From contig JAIMKR010000008.1 of assembly GCA_020692325.1 (NCBI GenBank), positions 86,057-128,946 of the forward strand: DNA of 42,890 nucleotides. The letters run 5' to 3'. Below the pieces are notes generated by a model, which saw only the letters and a program-made list of their open reading frames with translations, did not search any database and was not told the DNA's origin. Positions 1 through 6,612 of the stretch are shown one piece after another. This stretch comes from Desulfocurvus sp. (lineage in GTDB: Bacteria; Desulfobacterota; Desulfovibrionia; Desulfovibrionales; Desulfovibrionaceae). Position numbers and translations under genes: made by a program. Position 1 is the first letter of the stretch. Each line of letters opens with the position of its first letter.

Positions 1-2
1 GC

Positions 3-137
3 CGGGGCTACCCGCAGAGCGAATGCGCGCCGGGGCAGGCCTACCCGGGTTCGACGGGCTTCGACAAATACATCGTGGTCTGGCTGCGTCAGGACCGCGT
101 GAGCGCCTGGCGCGTCTGGCTCGACTGGGGGTTGTGA
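3..137 (+). CDS. C-terminal end of an unidentified protein (partial)
   Basis: Frame 3 is open from the window edge to a TGA at 135-137 and encodes about 44 residues ending in the segment KYIVVWLRQDRVSAWRVWL. The aromatic, hydrophobic and charged mix looks like real protein rather than a shadow frame. A hairpin followed by a T-rich stretch begins right after the stop, which supports this being the true 3' end of a gene. The family cannot be recognised from so short a tail. Confidence 0.5.
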   Translation, partial: RGYPQSECAPGQAYPGSTGFDKYIVVWLRQDRVSAWRVWLDWGL

Positions 138-172
138 TGGGCGGGCGGCGGTCACCGCCCACCTTCGTTTTC
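138..172 (+). terminator. Hairpin terminator after the partial gene
   Basis: TGGGCGG (138-144) pairs with CCGCCCA (155-161) across a 10-base loop and is followed by GTTTTCC. It starts one base after the upstream stop codon. From 173 to 255 I see no gene or clear signal. Confidence 0.55.
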
Positions 173-255
173 CCTCAGCGGAGCATGAGCTCCCTGCGAA
201 AGTGAACCACCTGAGGTCACGGGATGTCCGCCCGTTCCCGGCTAAGAGACCAGAT

Positions 256-290
256 GAAAAAGCCCCCGGAAGACAACTTCCGAGGGCTTT
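256..290 (-). terminator. Rho-independent terminator of mltD
   Basis: AAAGCCC and CGGAAG pair with CTTCCG and GGGCTTT around an ACAA loop with a single C/A mismatch. Read on the minus strand the stem ends in GGGCTTTTTC, a good T-tract. It lies about 25 bases past the mltD stop codon. Confidence 0.85.
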
Positions 291-314
291 CGTTTCGGCG
301 TTCGAAACGCGTGG

Positions 315-2123
315 CTACTGGTAGACCTTGATGCTGTCGCCGGCGCGCAGGTCGGTGCCCTTGATCTTGTTCCAGGAGCGCAGAGCGTCGGCGGTGACGC
401 CGAAGCGCCGCGAGAGGCTGTAGATGGTGTCGCCCTGGCGCACGGTGTACCGGGTGACCTGTTCGCGGGTGGCCTGTTCATGGGGGGCCGACTCGCGGGT
501 GACCGGCTCACGGATAACCTGCTCGCGGGTGCGGGCGGCCTGGGCGCGGGTCTTCTTGGTGGCCTGCTCCGTGGCGTCGGGGATGTTCAAACGCATGCCG
601 GGCCGGATTTCCTTGGCGCTGCTCAGGCCGTTGGCCTCCACCAGCGTTTTGACGCTGAGATTGAACTTCTTGCTGATGGACCAGGCGGAGTCGCGTTTGC
701 GCACCACGTAATTGGCGCGCGAGGCGGCGATGCGCCGGGTGTTACGCTGTTGCTGCACGACGGCGGGCGAGGAGGGGACGGCCTCGCCGGTGCTGCTCAA
801 GGGAACCATGAGCTGCGTGCCGGGCTGCAGGTCCTTGGCGGCGGCGCCGTTGACCTGGCAGATGATTTCCTGCGGCACGTGGTAGCGTCGGGCCAGCTTG
901 CGCAGGCTGTCGCCCTTTGTCACCTCGTGGGCGATGAAGCCAGCGTGGGGCCGGGCGCTGGGATCCTCCAGATAGGCCAGCATGGGGGCCTTCTTGTTCA
1001 CGGGAATGGCCACAACGACCTGCCGGTTCGGCGGACTGACGAGTCTGCGGAAGGCGGGGTTGAGCTGGTGGAACTGCTCCCAGTTCATGCCGCCGGCCTT
1101 GGCCAGGGCGAGAAGGTCGGTGCCGCCGGGAACCTTGACGGTCTCCAGCTTGGGCGCGACGTTCCAGTCGATGGGCTCGAAACCGAGGGCCTCAAGGTTC
1201 TGGAAGATCTTGGTGATGGCCACGAACTTGGGCACGTAGTGCTGCGTTTCGGCCTTGAGGCGCATGACGCGGTTGAGGCGGTTGTTCTGGCTCACCAGAT
1301 CGAGGAAGTCCTCGGCGTCGGTGGCCTCCAGCGCGCGGGAGATTTTGCCCTCGCCGGCGTTGTAGGCGGCTAGCGCCAAGTACCAGTCGCCGAACATGTC
1401 GTTCAGGAACGAAAGATAGCGGGCCGCCGCCTCGGTGGCCATGCGCGGATCGCGGCGTTCGTCCAGCCACCAGTCCACGGTAAGGCCGTACTTGCGCGCG
1501 GTGTAGGGCATGAACTGCCACATGCCTCCCGCGCCGGCCCAGGAATAGGCGTAGCAGTTGTAACCGGATTCGGCGAAGGGCAGCATGGCCAGATCCTGCG
1601 GCAGGCCGTTCTTGGCCAGGCTCTCGCGCACGTAGGGCAGCTGGGTCTGCGCGCGTTTGAGCCAGCGGGCGAATGACTCGCGAGCGGGACCGGTGTAATA
1701 GGCGAAATAACGTTCCACTTCCTGGGAGTCGAAGAGGTCCAGGCCGAAGTCGAGGCCGGTCTTCTGGCTCAGAATGCGGCGCTGCTCCTCGGTGAGCTGC
1801 TGCGCGGCGGGCGGCAGCGGCCCGTTGACCTCCGGCTCCAGCATGGTGCCGGTTTGCCCCGGAGTCAGGGGCACGGGAGACATTTCCTCGGGTTCGAGAT
1901 CGGCGTCGTTATCGAGAACGGGAGCGCTCTTGGCGCCGGGGTCGTGGCTTTGGGCGGCGAGAAGCCCAGGGTGTGATGAGGAGGCCTGGGAGGGGGAATC
2001 GGGAGACGAAGCCTTGACAGCGCTTGCTTTGTCGATATTCATGGCCGAGCACGACCAGAGCGAGGCGAGCAGGCAAGCGCTGCTCGCGGTTGCTAAGGAT
2101 AATCGGACGAATTTCCTAATCAA
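315..2123 (-). CDS. mltD: MltD-type membrane-bound lytic murein transglycosylase with three LysM domains
   Basis: Likely a lipoprotein that cleaves the MurNAc-GlcNAc bond of peptidoglycan with formation of 1,6-anhydroMurNAc. The start is taken as TTG at 2121-2123 because GGAGG lies 8 bases upstream; this gives 602 residues with a lipoprotein signal ending in LWSC (Cys25). An open frame continues upstream without a better start. The SLT (transglycosylase) domain spans about residues 165-300; the motif FAESGYN contains the expected catalytic Glu185, followed by GMWQFMPYTARKYGL and the AAYNAGEGK motif. Three LysM peptidoglycan-binding modules follow at about 397-442, 471-515 and 558-601. The linker before the last LysM is a degenerate run of TREQ-like repeats. 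The domain order matches MltD/DniR. It is divergent from rlmB and has its own terminator. Confidence 0.92.
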   Translation of the reverse strand: MIRKFVRLSLATASSACLLASLWSCSAMNIDKASAVKASSPDSPSQASSSHPGLLAAQSHDPGAKSAPVLDNDADLEPEEMSPVPLTPGQTGTMLEPEVNGPLPPAAQQLTEEQRRILSQKTGLDFGLDLFDSQEVERYFAYYTGPARESFARWLKRAQTQLPYVRESLAKNGLPQDLAMLPFAESGYNCYAYSWAGAGGMWQFMPYTARKYGLTVDWWLDERRDPRMATEAAARYLSFLNDMFGDWYLALAAYNAGEGKISRALEATDAEDFLDLVSQNNRLNRVMRLKAETQHYVPKFVAITKIFQNLEALGFEPIDWNVAPKLETVKVPGGTDLLALAKAGGMNWEQFHQLNPAFRRLVSPPNRQVVVAIPVNKKAPMLAYLEDPSARPHAGFIAHEVTKGDSLRKLARRYHVPQEIICQVNGAAAKDLQPGTQLMVPLSSTGEAVPSSPAVVQQQRNTRRIAASRANYVVRKRDSAWSISKKFNLSVKTLVEANGLSSAKEIRPGMRLNIPDATEQATKKTRAQAARTREQVIREPVTRESAPHEQATREQVTRYTVRQGDTIYSLSRRFGVTADALRSWNKIKGTDLRAGDSIKVYQ

Positions 2124-2236
2124 ATTTCGTTCCTCCGTTCGGCGGTGCGGGTAGATGAGGATATTCGGGACTTGAGGACCGGCGTGATGCGGCCAAGCCC
2201 CGTGCGCCGAGAGCTGGATACGTAGTGAGATGATAC

Positions 2237-2253
2237 ACGTTACACGTGAACGT
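2237..2253. promoter_or_regulatory. Palindromic site in the mltD-rlmB divergent region
   Basis: ACGTT and AACGT flank a central CACGTG-containing core, making a nearly symmetric 17-base site in the 179-base gap between two divergent genes. It could be an operator, but no regulator is identified and no clear -35/-10 pair was assigned. Confidence 0.25.
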
Positions 2254-2302
2254 TTCGTCTGGCAAGCCTCACCGCTTCGCCGCCGAATAACGGAGGTTCC
2301 CC

Positions 2303-3484
2303 ATGGCTGATTCCAGAAAATCCCCCCGCTCCAAGGGCTCGCGGACAGGTGCCGGCGCTCCCGGCGGACGCGACGATCGCAACGGCCCGGGCAGGTCCGG
2401 CGGGAAATCCGGTGGCAAGTTCGGTGGATTCGGCGGCAAGTCACGCCCCGGAAAGCCCGGCGATCCCCGCCGCACCGGCGGCTACGGCAAACCGTCGCGG
2501 GGCCCGGCCCGCCCCCCGCGTGAGGAAAAGGCCCCGCGGCAACCCGTTGGCGACTTCGATTTCAAGGATCTGGAGTTCGACGCCTCCAATTTCGCCGACG
2601 CCGAACCCACCGCCTTCCCCAACCCCGCCCGGACTGGCGAGCGTGAACCAGCCCCGCGCCGTGAACGGCCGCCGCGCTCCCCGCGTTCCGAAGCCGACCG
2701 CGACGGATTCCGCCGGGATGCCCACCGCCCCGTCCGCGAGGACGAGGAACCGGAGGACGGCAAGCTCGTCACCGCCGGACGCAATCCCGTGCGCGAGCTG
2801 CTCCAGTCCGCGCCCCGGCGCATCGACGTCGTGTACGTGCGCAAGGGCCGCCGCGACGCCAGAACCCAGGAGATCGTCGCGCTGGCCGACGCCGCGCACA
2901 TCAAGGTCCAGTTCGTGGACGACGTGTTTTTGCACCGCCTCTTCCCCGGCGTCCACCAGGGCGTGGCCGCCATTTCCGCCGCCGTGGAATACGCGGAGCT
3001 CGACGCCCTCATCGCCAGCGTGGCCGAGGCCCCCCTGCCCGTGCTCCTGGCCCTGGATCAGGTGCAGGACCCCGGCAACCTCGGGGCCATGGCCCGCACC
3101 GCCTGGGCCTTGGGCGCGGCCGGCATCATCGTGCCCCGGCACGGCGGCGCGTACATCGGCGCGGGAGCCATGCGCGCCAGCGCCGGCGCGTTGCACCACC
3201 TGCCCGTCGCCCGCGTCACCAACATGAGCCAAGCCCTCGACGCCTGCGCCGAGGCCGGCCTCTCCATCCTCTGCACCGCCGCCGACGGCGAGGACATCTA
3301 CGAGGCCGAAATCACTCTGCCAGCCGTGCTCGTCATGGGCGGCGAGGAAAAGGGCGTGCGCTTCGGCGTCGGCAAGCACTGCCACCAACGCCTCGCCATC
3401 CCTCTCAAACGCGACTTCGACTCCCTCAACGTCGCCCAGGCCGCTGCCATCTGTCTCGCCCACCTCGGCCGGACGAAGCGCTAG
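2303..3484 (+). CDS. rlmB: RlmB/TrmH-family (SpoU) 23S rRNA 2'-O-methyltransferase
   Basis: Predicted SAM-dependent ribose methyltransferase of the SPOUT class; RlmB methylates G2251 of 23S rRNA in E. coli. The start is ATG with CGGAGG 7 bases upstream; the product is 393 residues. Residues 1-150 are a low-complexity tail rich in Gly, Arg, Lys and Pro. The family region starts near 153 (LVTAGRNPVREL). SpoU motif 1 is at about 251-270 (LDQVQDPGNLGAMARTAWAL), motif 2 at about 344-351 (VMGGEEKG) and motif 3 at about 366-380 (IPLKRDFDSLNVAQA). The knot motifs are intact, so the enzyme is probably active. The family core is about 240-250 residues, so the tail is an addition. The exact RNA target cannot be told from sequence. 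A composite hairpin repeat starts 7 bases after the stop. Confidence 0.9.
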   Translation: MADSRKSPRSKGSRTGAGAPGGRDDRNGPGRSGGKSGGKFGGFGGKSRPGKPGDPRRTGGYGKPSRGPARPPREEKAPRQPVGDFDFKDLEFDASNFADAEPTAFPNPARTGEREPAPRRERPPRSPRSEADRDGFRRDAHRPVREDEEPEDGKLVTAGRNPVRELLQSAPRRIDVVYVRKGRRDARTQEIVALADAAHIKVQFVDDVFLHRLFPGVHQGVAAISAAVEYAELDALIASVAEAPLPVLLALDQVQDPGNLGAMARTAWALGAAGIIVPRHGGAYIGAGAMRASAGALHHLPVARVTNMSQALDACAEAGLSILCTAADGEDIYEAEITLPAVLVMGGEEKGVRFGVGKHCHQRLAIPLKRDFDSLNVAQAAAICLAHLGRTKR

Positions 3485-3490
3485 TAAAAA

Positions 3491-3690
3491 ATCGGGGGGA
3501 AACCTTTCCGCTGGAAAGGCTCTCCCCCCGTCCCCCCCTTCCAAAGGCTTTTATTGGTGGCACGGGCTGGCCACGGCTCTATCGCCTCCAAGCCCGGACG
3601 ATGGACTCCACTGATTTCCTTTTTCCAAACGAAGCGGCCCGGAATGGCAAAAGCCATTCCGGGCCGCTTCGTTTGGTGTTCAGGAAATTT
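3491..3690. repeat. Composite intergenic hairpin element, copy 1
   Basis: Two linked parts. Part A (3491-3560) is a GGGGGGAAACCTTTCC / GGAAAGG..CTCCCCCC hairpin followed by CTTCCAAAGGCTTTTA. Part B is a perfect 24-bp stem with an AAAA loop (3625-3648 with 3653-3676), enclosed by an outer ATTTCCT/AGGAAAT pair (3614-3620 with 3682-3688). The same composite occurs at 15893-16097, and part A alone at 19517-19605. Each copy lies just downstream of a plus-strand gene, so a role in termination or mRNA 3'-end stability is likely. From 3691 to 3927 I see no gene; open frames there are by-products of the palindromes. Confidence 0.85.
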
Positions 3691-3927
3691 TGTTCTTTCG
3701 CCATCGATGGGAAATTCATCCTTTATTCCACCATTGGCGGCACAGACATACGCGTACATCCGACTGTCGCCCCAGAGCATAGGCGGGTGCGGGCATGGGG
3801 AGGTGGCGCGGACGCTCCCCGCTTCGCCCTCGGCTGCCAATATGACGCGTAGTTTTTTCCCTGACCGCGCATCTTGGCGCGTCGTGATGCGTATCCATGC
3901 GACGTGGGAGGCAGCGGCGGTGGCCAG

Positions 3928-4695
3928 CTAACGGTCCAGCAAGCCGAGGGTGATGGCGCGGGCCACGGCGTGGCTTCGGGTCGTGACCTCCAGCTTGCCC
4001 ATGGCTTTGGCGACGTAGAAATCAACTGTCTTTGATGACAGGTTGATCCGTTGCGCGGTTTCCTTGCTCGATAGCCCACGTGACACCCACAGCAGGCACT
4101 CGCGTTCCCGAGAAGACAGAACGATGCCGGAAGCGCCGTGTTCCGGCGTTTGAAGAAGCATTTGCAGGCGGGTGTGCGCGTAAAGCGCCGCCAGTTGGGC
4201 AACCTGCCCCCACTCGGCCAGAAAGTGTTCGAACTCGACGGAACGCATGGCGTTGGACAGCGACATGCCTGCGAACGGATAGCGGCCCGGCGAACGCAGG
4301 GGAATGGCCACGCCGACCTTCATGCCGCAGTCCCCCGCCTCGGTGACTATGCGACGCTGGAGTGCCGTCAGCCCACGGCCCCGGTCCGGCCACTGGCCGA
4401 GGTAATCGCGGCCGACCAGCAACGGCGGCATATTCTTGGTGCAATACCGCACCACAGGGTCGTCACGATAGTAGCACTCCCGCCGATAGCGCTCCTGGTA
4501 GGCGGCGGGAAAGTTGGACAGAGTCGCGACCCCGTCTTCCACGGTCTCCATCCCCGTGGAACGGACACCGGCATAGCCATACTCTATCAGGTCGAACCCC
4601 AATGATTTCTGAAAAATAACGGTCTCGTCCCAGGTTTCATGGACCGACGTGGTTGTGGTGAGGCGTGAGAGGAAAACGTCGAGACAGGTGCACAT
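3928..4695 (-). CDS. LuxR-type regulator with autoinducer-binding domain (LuxR solo)
   Basis: Predicted transcription factor of the quorum-sensing LuxR family. The chosen ATG gives 255 residues and has GGGAGG upstream; an ATG at 4749 is in frame but has no ribosome site. Residues about 20-180 fit the autoinducer-binding fold: NFPAAYQERY, YYRDDPVV (Asp79-Pro80, the place of the ligand-contacting D70-P71 of TraR) and CGMKVGVAIPL. Residues about 191-255 form the LuxR-type helix-turn-helix (LSSREREC, GLSSKETAQRINLSSKTVDF). No LuxI-type synthase is in the window, so it would be a solo. It is divergent from the tail-collar genes, and the shared intergenic region holds a perfect inverted repeat where LuxR regulators usually bind. 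The ligand is unknown. Confidence 0.85.
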   Translation of the reverse strand: MCTCLDVFLSRLTTTTSVHETWDETVIFQKSLGFDLIEYGYAGVRSTGMETVEDGVATLSNFPAAYQERYRRECYYRDDPVVRYCTKNMPPLLVGRDYLGQWPDRGRGLTALQRRIVTEAGDCGMKVGVAIPLRSPGRYPFAGMSLSNAMRSVEFEHFLAEWGQVAQLAALYAHTRLQMLLQTPEHGASGIVLSSRERECLLWVSRGLSSKETAQRINLSSKTVDFYVAKAMGKLEVTTRSHAVARAITLGLLDR

Positions 4696-4751
4696 GCTGA
4701 CCTTGCCCTCCCGGTCACAAACTCCCCCAAAAACTTTCACCAGCATCACTT

Positions 4752-4767
4752 TTAGTAAATGTACTAA
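4752..4767. promoter_or_regulatory. Candidate lux-box-like operator
   Basis: TTAGTA-AATG-TACTAA is a perfect 6-4-6 inverted repeat that ends at the base before the predicted -35 hexamer of the collar operon. With a start point about 7 bases after the -10, its centre is near -42.5, the classical position of activator-bound lux boxes. The sequence is not the canonical Vibrio lux box, so linking it to the divergent LuxR gene is inference. Confidence 0.5.
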
Positions 4768-4795
4768 TTGTTAAACATTCTGTCTATGGTAATAT
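4768..4795 (+). promoter_or_regulatory. Predicted sigma-70 promoter of the tail-collar operon
   Basis: TTGTTA (4768-4773), 16-base spacer, TAATAT (4790-4795), in a clearly AT-rich stretch. The weak -35 next to an inverted repeat fits an activator-dependent promoter. Confidence 0.5.
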
Positions 4796-4923
4796 TTTAA
4801 CAAGATTTCACATTTCAACTGGTCATGATGCATAGGCAAAGCCGCTCCGAGGCATGGGGCGGCGGATTGGCGCGATGGGCAGATTCTTTGAACAAACCGG
4901 TTGCAGCATGGGAGGAGTCGGCG

Positions 4924-5508
4924 ATGGGAGATTCGGGTGGTAATGTTGAAGAGCTTGTTTATCCTGGAGAAATACGCATGTTTGCGGGTACTTACGCCCC
5001 ATACGGGTGGAGGCTGTGCGATGGCGGCAGCATGTCGATTGCTGCGTATCAAAGTCTTTATGCGGCCATCGGCACCACATTCGGTGTCGGCAGCATCCCC
5101 GGGATGACCTTCAGACTCCCGGATCTCATGGGGCGTGTGCCCGTGCATGCCGGTCAGGGGGAAAGCCTGTCCTACCGCGTGCGAGGCGAATCCTTTGGTG
5201 AGGAAAAAGTAGAGCTCTCAGAGTGGACCACCCCCGCACACACGCACCGCGTCTGGCTCGGCGGGCAACAGTCCAGCACAGGCAAATACCCGGCAACGGA
5301 AATCGTGGCGAATGGGCATTATGTTGCAGACAGCACAAACGCAAGGATATTCAGCAGCACGACATCGCCTGATCTGGTTGAGTTTGAAAAAGCGACAATG
5401 GAAGAGTCTCAGTCTGTGATACCACACCAAAACACAATGCCTAGCATGTGTATTAATTACATTATTTGCGTCGACGATGGTGTGGTTAACGGACAAATAC
5501 AGGAGTAG
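4924..5508 (+). CDS. Phage tail collar domain protein (MdpB-like), first of three
   Basis: A 194-residue protein of the tail-collar family (PF07484 type, often named microcystin-dependent protein). ATG at 4924 is chosen because GGAGGAG ends 6 bases before it; the frame is open further upstream. The N-terminal collar domain (about 11-75) reads YPGEIRMF, APYGWRLCDGG, FRLPDLMGRVPV. The middle holds TPAHTH (His106-x-His108), similar to the His-x-His metal sites of phage tail fibres. The C-terminus keeps the family pattern HQNTMPSMCINYIICVDDG (about 168-186). Base composition is less GC-rich than in the flanks. It lies 4 bases before the second paralogue. The real role of bacterial MdpB-like trios is not established; a trimeric fibre or adhesin tip is my inference. 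Confidence 0.85.
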   Translation: MGDSGGNVEELVYPGEIRMFAGTYAPYGWRLCDGGSMSIAAYQSLYAAIGTTFGVGSIPGMTFRLPDLMGRVPVHAGQGESLSYRVRGESFGEEKVELSEWTTPAHTHRVWLGGQQSSTGKYPATEIVANGHYVADSTNARIFSSTTSPDLVEFEKATMEESQSVIPHQNTMPSMCINYIICVDDGVVNGQIQE

Positions 5509-5512
5509 TGAG

Positions 5513-6040
5513 ATGGATGCATATATCGGTGAAATTCGTATATTTAGTCAAGGTGGAAGTGTCCCAGAAGGATGGCTTGAGTGTAATGGTCAAGAGCTGA
5601 AAACTAATGATTATCCAGCATTGGCAACACTGCTTCAAGGAGCGTTTGGAAAAACAAATACGACATTCAAACTGCCGAATCTGCGTGGGAGAACGCCGAT
5701 TGGCGTCAGCAAGGAGTATAAGATTGGAGCCGCCGGTGGTGTTGAGCAGGTTGCATTGACAGAGGATAGCTATACTAACCATTCACATCAGATTCGTGCT
5801 TCTTCCGTTGAGATAACAACATCTGAACCTTCTGCGCTCGGTGTGACAGGTGGACAATTGGGAATGTTGTACTCGCCTGTGAATCCAAGCAAGACATCGC
5901 CGCGCTATCTTCATGCCGATTCTGTCAGCAGCGCTGGAGCAGGTGCTCCGCATAACAATATGCAGCCGTCGCTTGTGCTCAGGTTTGGCATCGCCATAAC
6001 CGGGGAATACCCGCAACCGTCGCCAGCGGACCCAAAATAG
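5513..6040 (+). CDS. Phage tail collar domain protein (MdpB-like), second of three
   Basis: A 175-residue paralogue of the preceding gene. Start ATG 5513 has AGGAG 7 bases upstream; the AGGAG overlaps the end of the previous gene, implying translational coupling. The collar domain at about 4-65 shows YIGEIRIF, VPEGWLECNGQEL, FKLPNLRGRTPIGV. His90-Ser-His92 takes the place of the His-x-His motif, and HNNMQPSLVLRFGIAI (147-162) is the conserved C-terminal signature. It is the most AT-rich of the three, with many A/T third positions, which contrasts with the GC-rich genome and suggests acquisition by transfer. No signal peptide is visible, so export would need another route. Confidence 0.85.
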   Translation: MDAYIGEIRIFSQGGSVPEGWLECNGQELKTNDYPALATLLQGAFGKTNTTFKLPNLRGRTPIGVSKEYKIGAAGGVEQVALTEDSYTNHSHQIRASSVEITTSEPSALGVTGGQLGMLYSPVNPSKTSPRYLHADSVSSAGAGAPHNNMQPSLVLRFGIAITGEYPQPSPADPK

Positions 6041-6051
6041 GAGGAATGGAG

Positions 6052-6606
6052 ATGCCAGATATTTATTATATCGGCGAGATTCGCCTCTTCGCTCATGGAG
6101 TGATTCCAAAAGGATGGCTGAGCTGTGATGGGCAACTCATTCCGGTGAGCACGTGGAACGTACTGCTTCGCACAGTCATCGGAAATCGTTTCGGCGGAGA
6201 CGGAATAAATAATTTTGGGCTGCCGAATCTGAACGGCCGAGCGCCGATGGGCGTTGGAGCAGGGCCGGCATTGACCACCCGCGAGCTTGGCAACGCCCCG
6301 GGAGAGCAAAAAGTCTATATGGATATAGGTACTAAGCCCGCGCATCTGCATTACCTCCGCGGTGTAAAGATCTATGGGGACACAACGGAGGCGGAGGGGC
6401 ACCTGTTTGCAACGGCCGCGGTTGGCTCGGGAAAAGGAAAAGAAGTTGCTGGATACGCAATAACTCCCCATATCGGCTGCTACTTGGGCGGAGAGACGGT
6501 TGCCACTGCATGCACCGATAACGGGCACCCCAACATGCAGCCCTATTTGCCGTTGCAGTTCTGCATCGCCATTGAGGGACTTTTCCCGCCACGTACGGAA
6601 GAGTAG
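6052..6606 (+). CDS. Phage tail collar domain protein (MdpB-like), third of three
   Basis: A 184-residue paralogue. ATG 6052 is preferred over ATG 6046 because AGGAGG sits 7 bases before the former and only one base before the latter. The collar domain (about 6-68) reads YIGEIRLF, IPKGWLSCDGQL, FGLPNLNGRAPMGV; AHLH gives His98-x-His100; HPNMQPYLPLQFCIAIEG is the C-terminal family signature. It is separated from the autotransporter gene by only 6 bases, so the four genes are probably one transcript. The three paralogues have diverged strongly in their middle parts while the two ends are kept, as expected for subunits of one hetero-oligomer. Confidence 0.85.
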   Translation: MPDIYYIGEIRLFAHGVIPKGWLSCDGQLIPVSTWNVLLRTVIGNRFGGDGINNFGLPNLNGRAPMGVGAGPALTTRELGNAPGEQKVYMDIGTKPAHLHYLRGVKIYGDTTEAEGHLFATAAVGSGKGKEVAGYAITPHIGCYLGGETVATACTDNGHPNMQPYLPLQFCIAIEGLFPPRTEE

Positions 6607-6612
6607 CGCGCC

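Noticed and set aside
3554-3931. Overlapping open frames on both strands through the composite repeat (also at 15953-16404)
   Set aside because: They arise because the palindrome reads similarly on both strands; no ribosome sites and no protein-like composition.
4924-6606. Prophage or phage tail-like particle (tailocin) locus
   Set aside because: Only collar-domain proteins are present; there are no sheath, tube, baseplate, tape measure, lysis or integrase genes.
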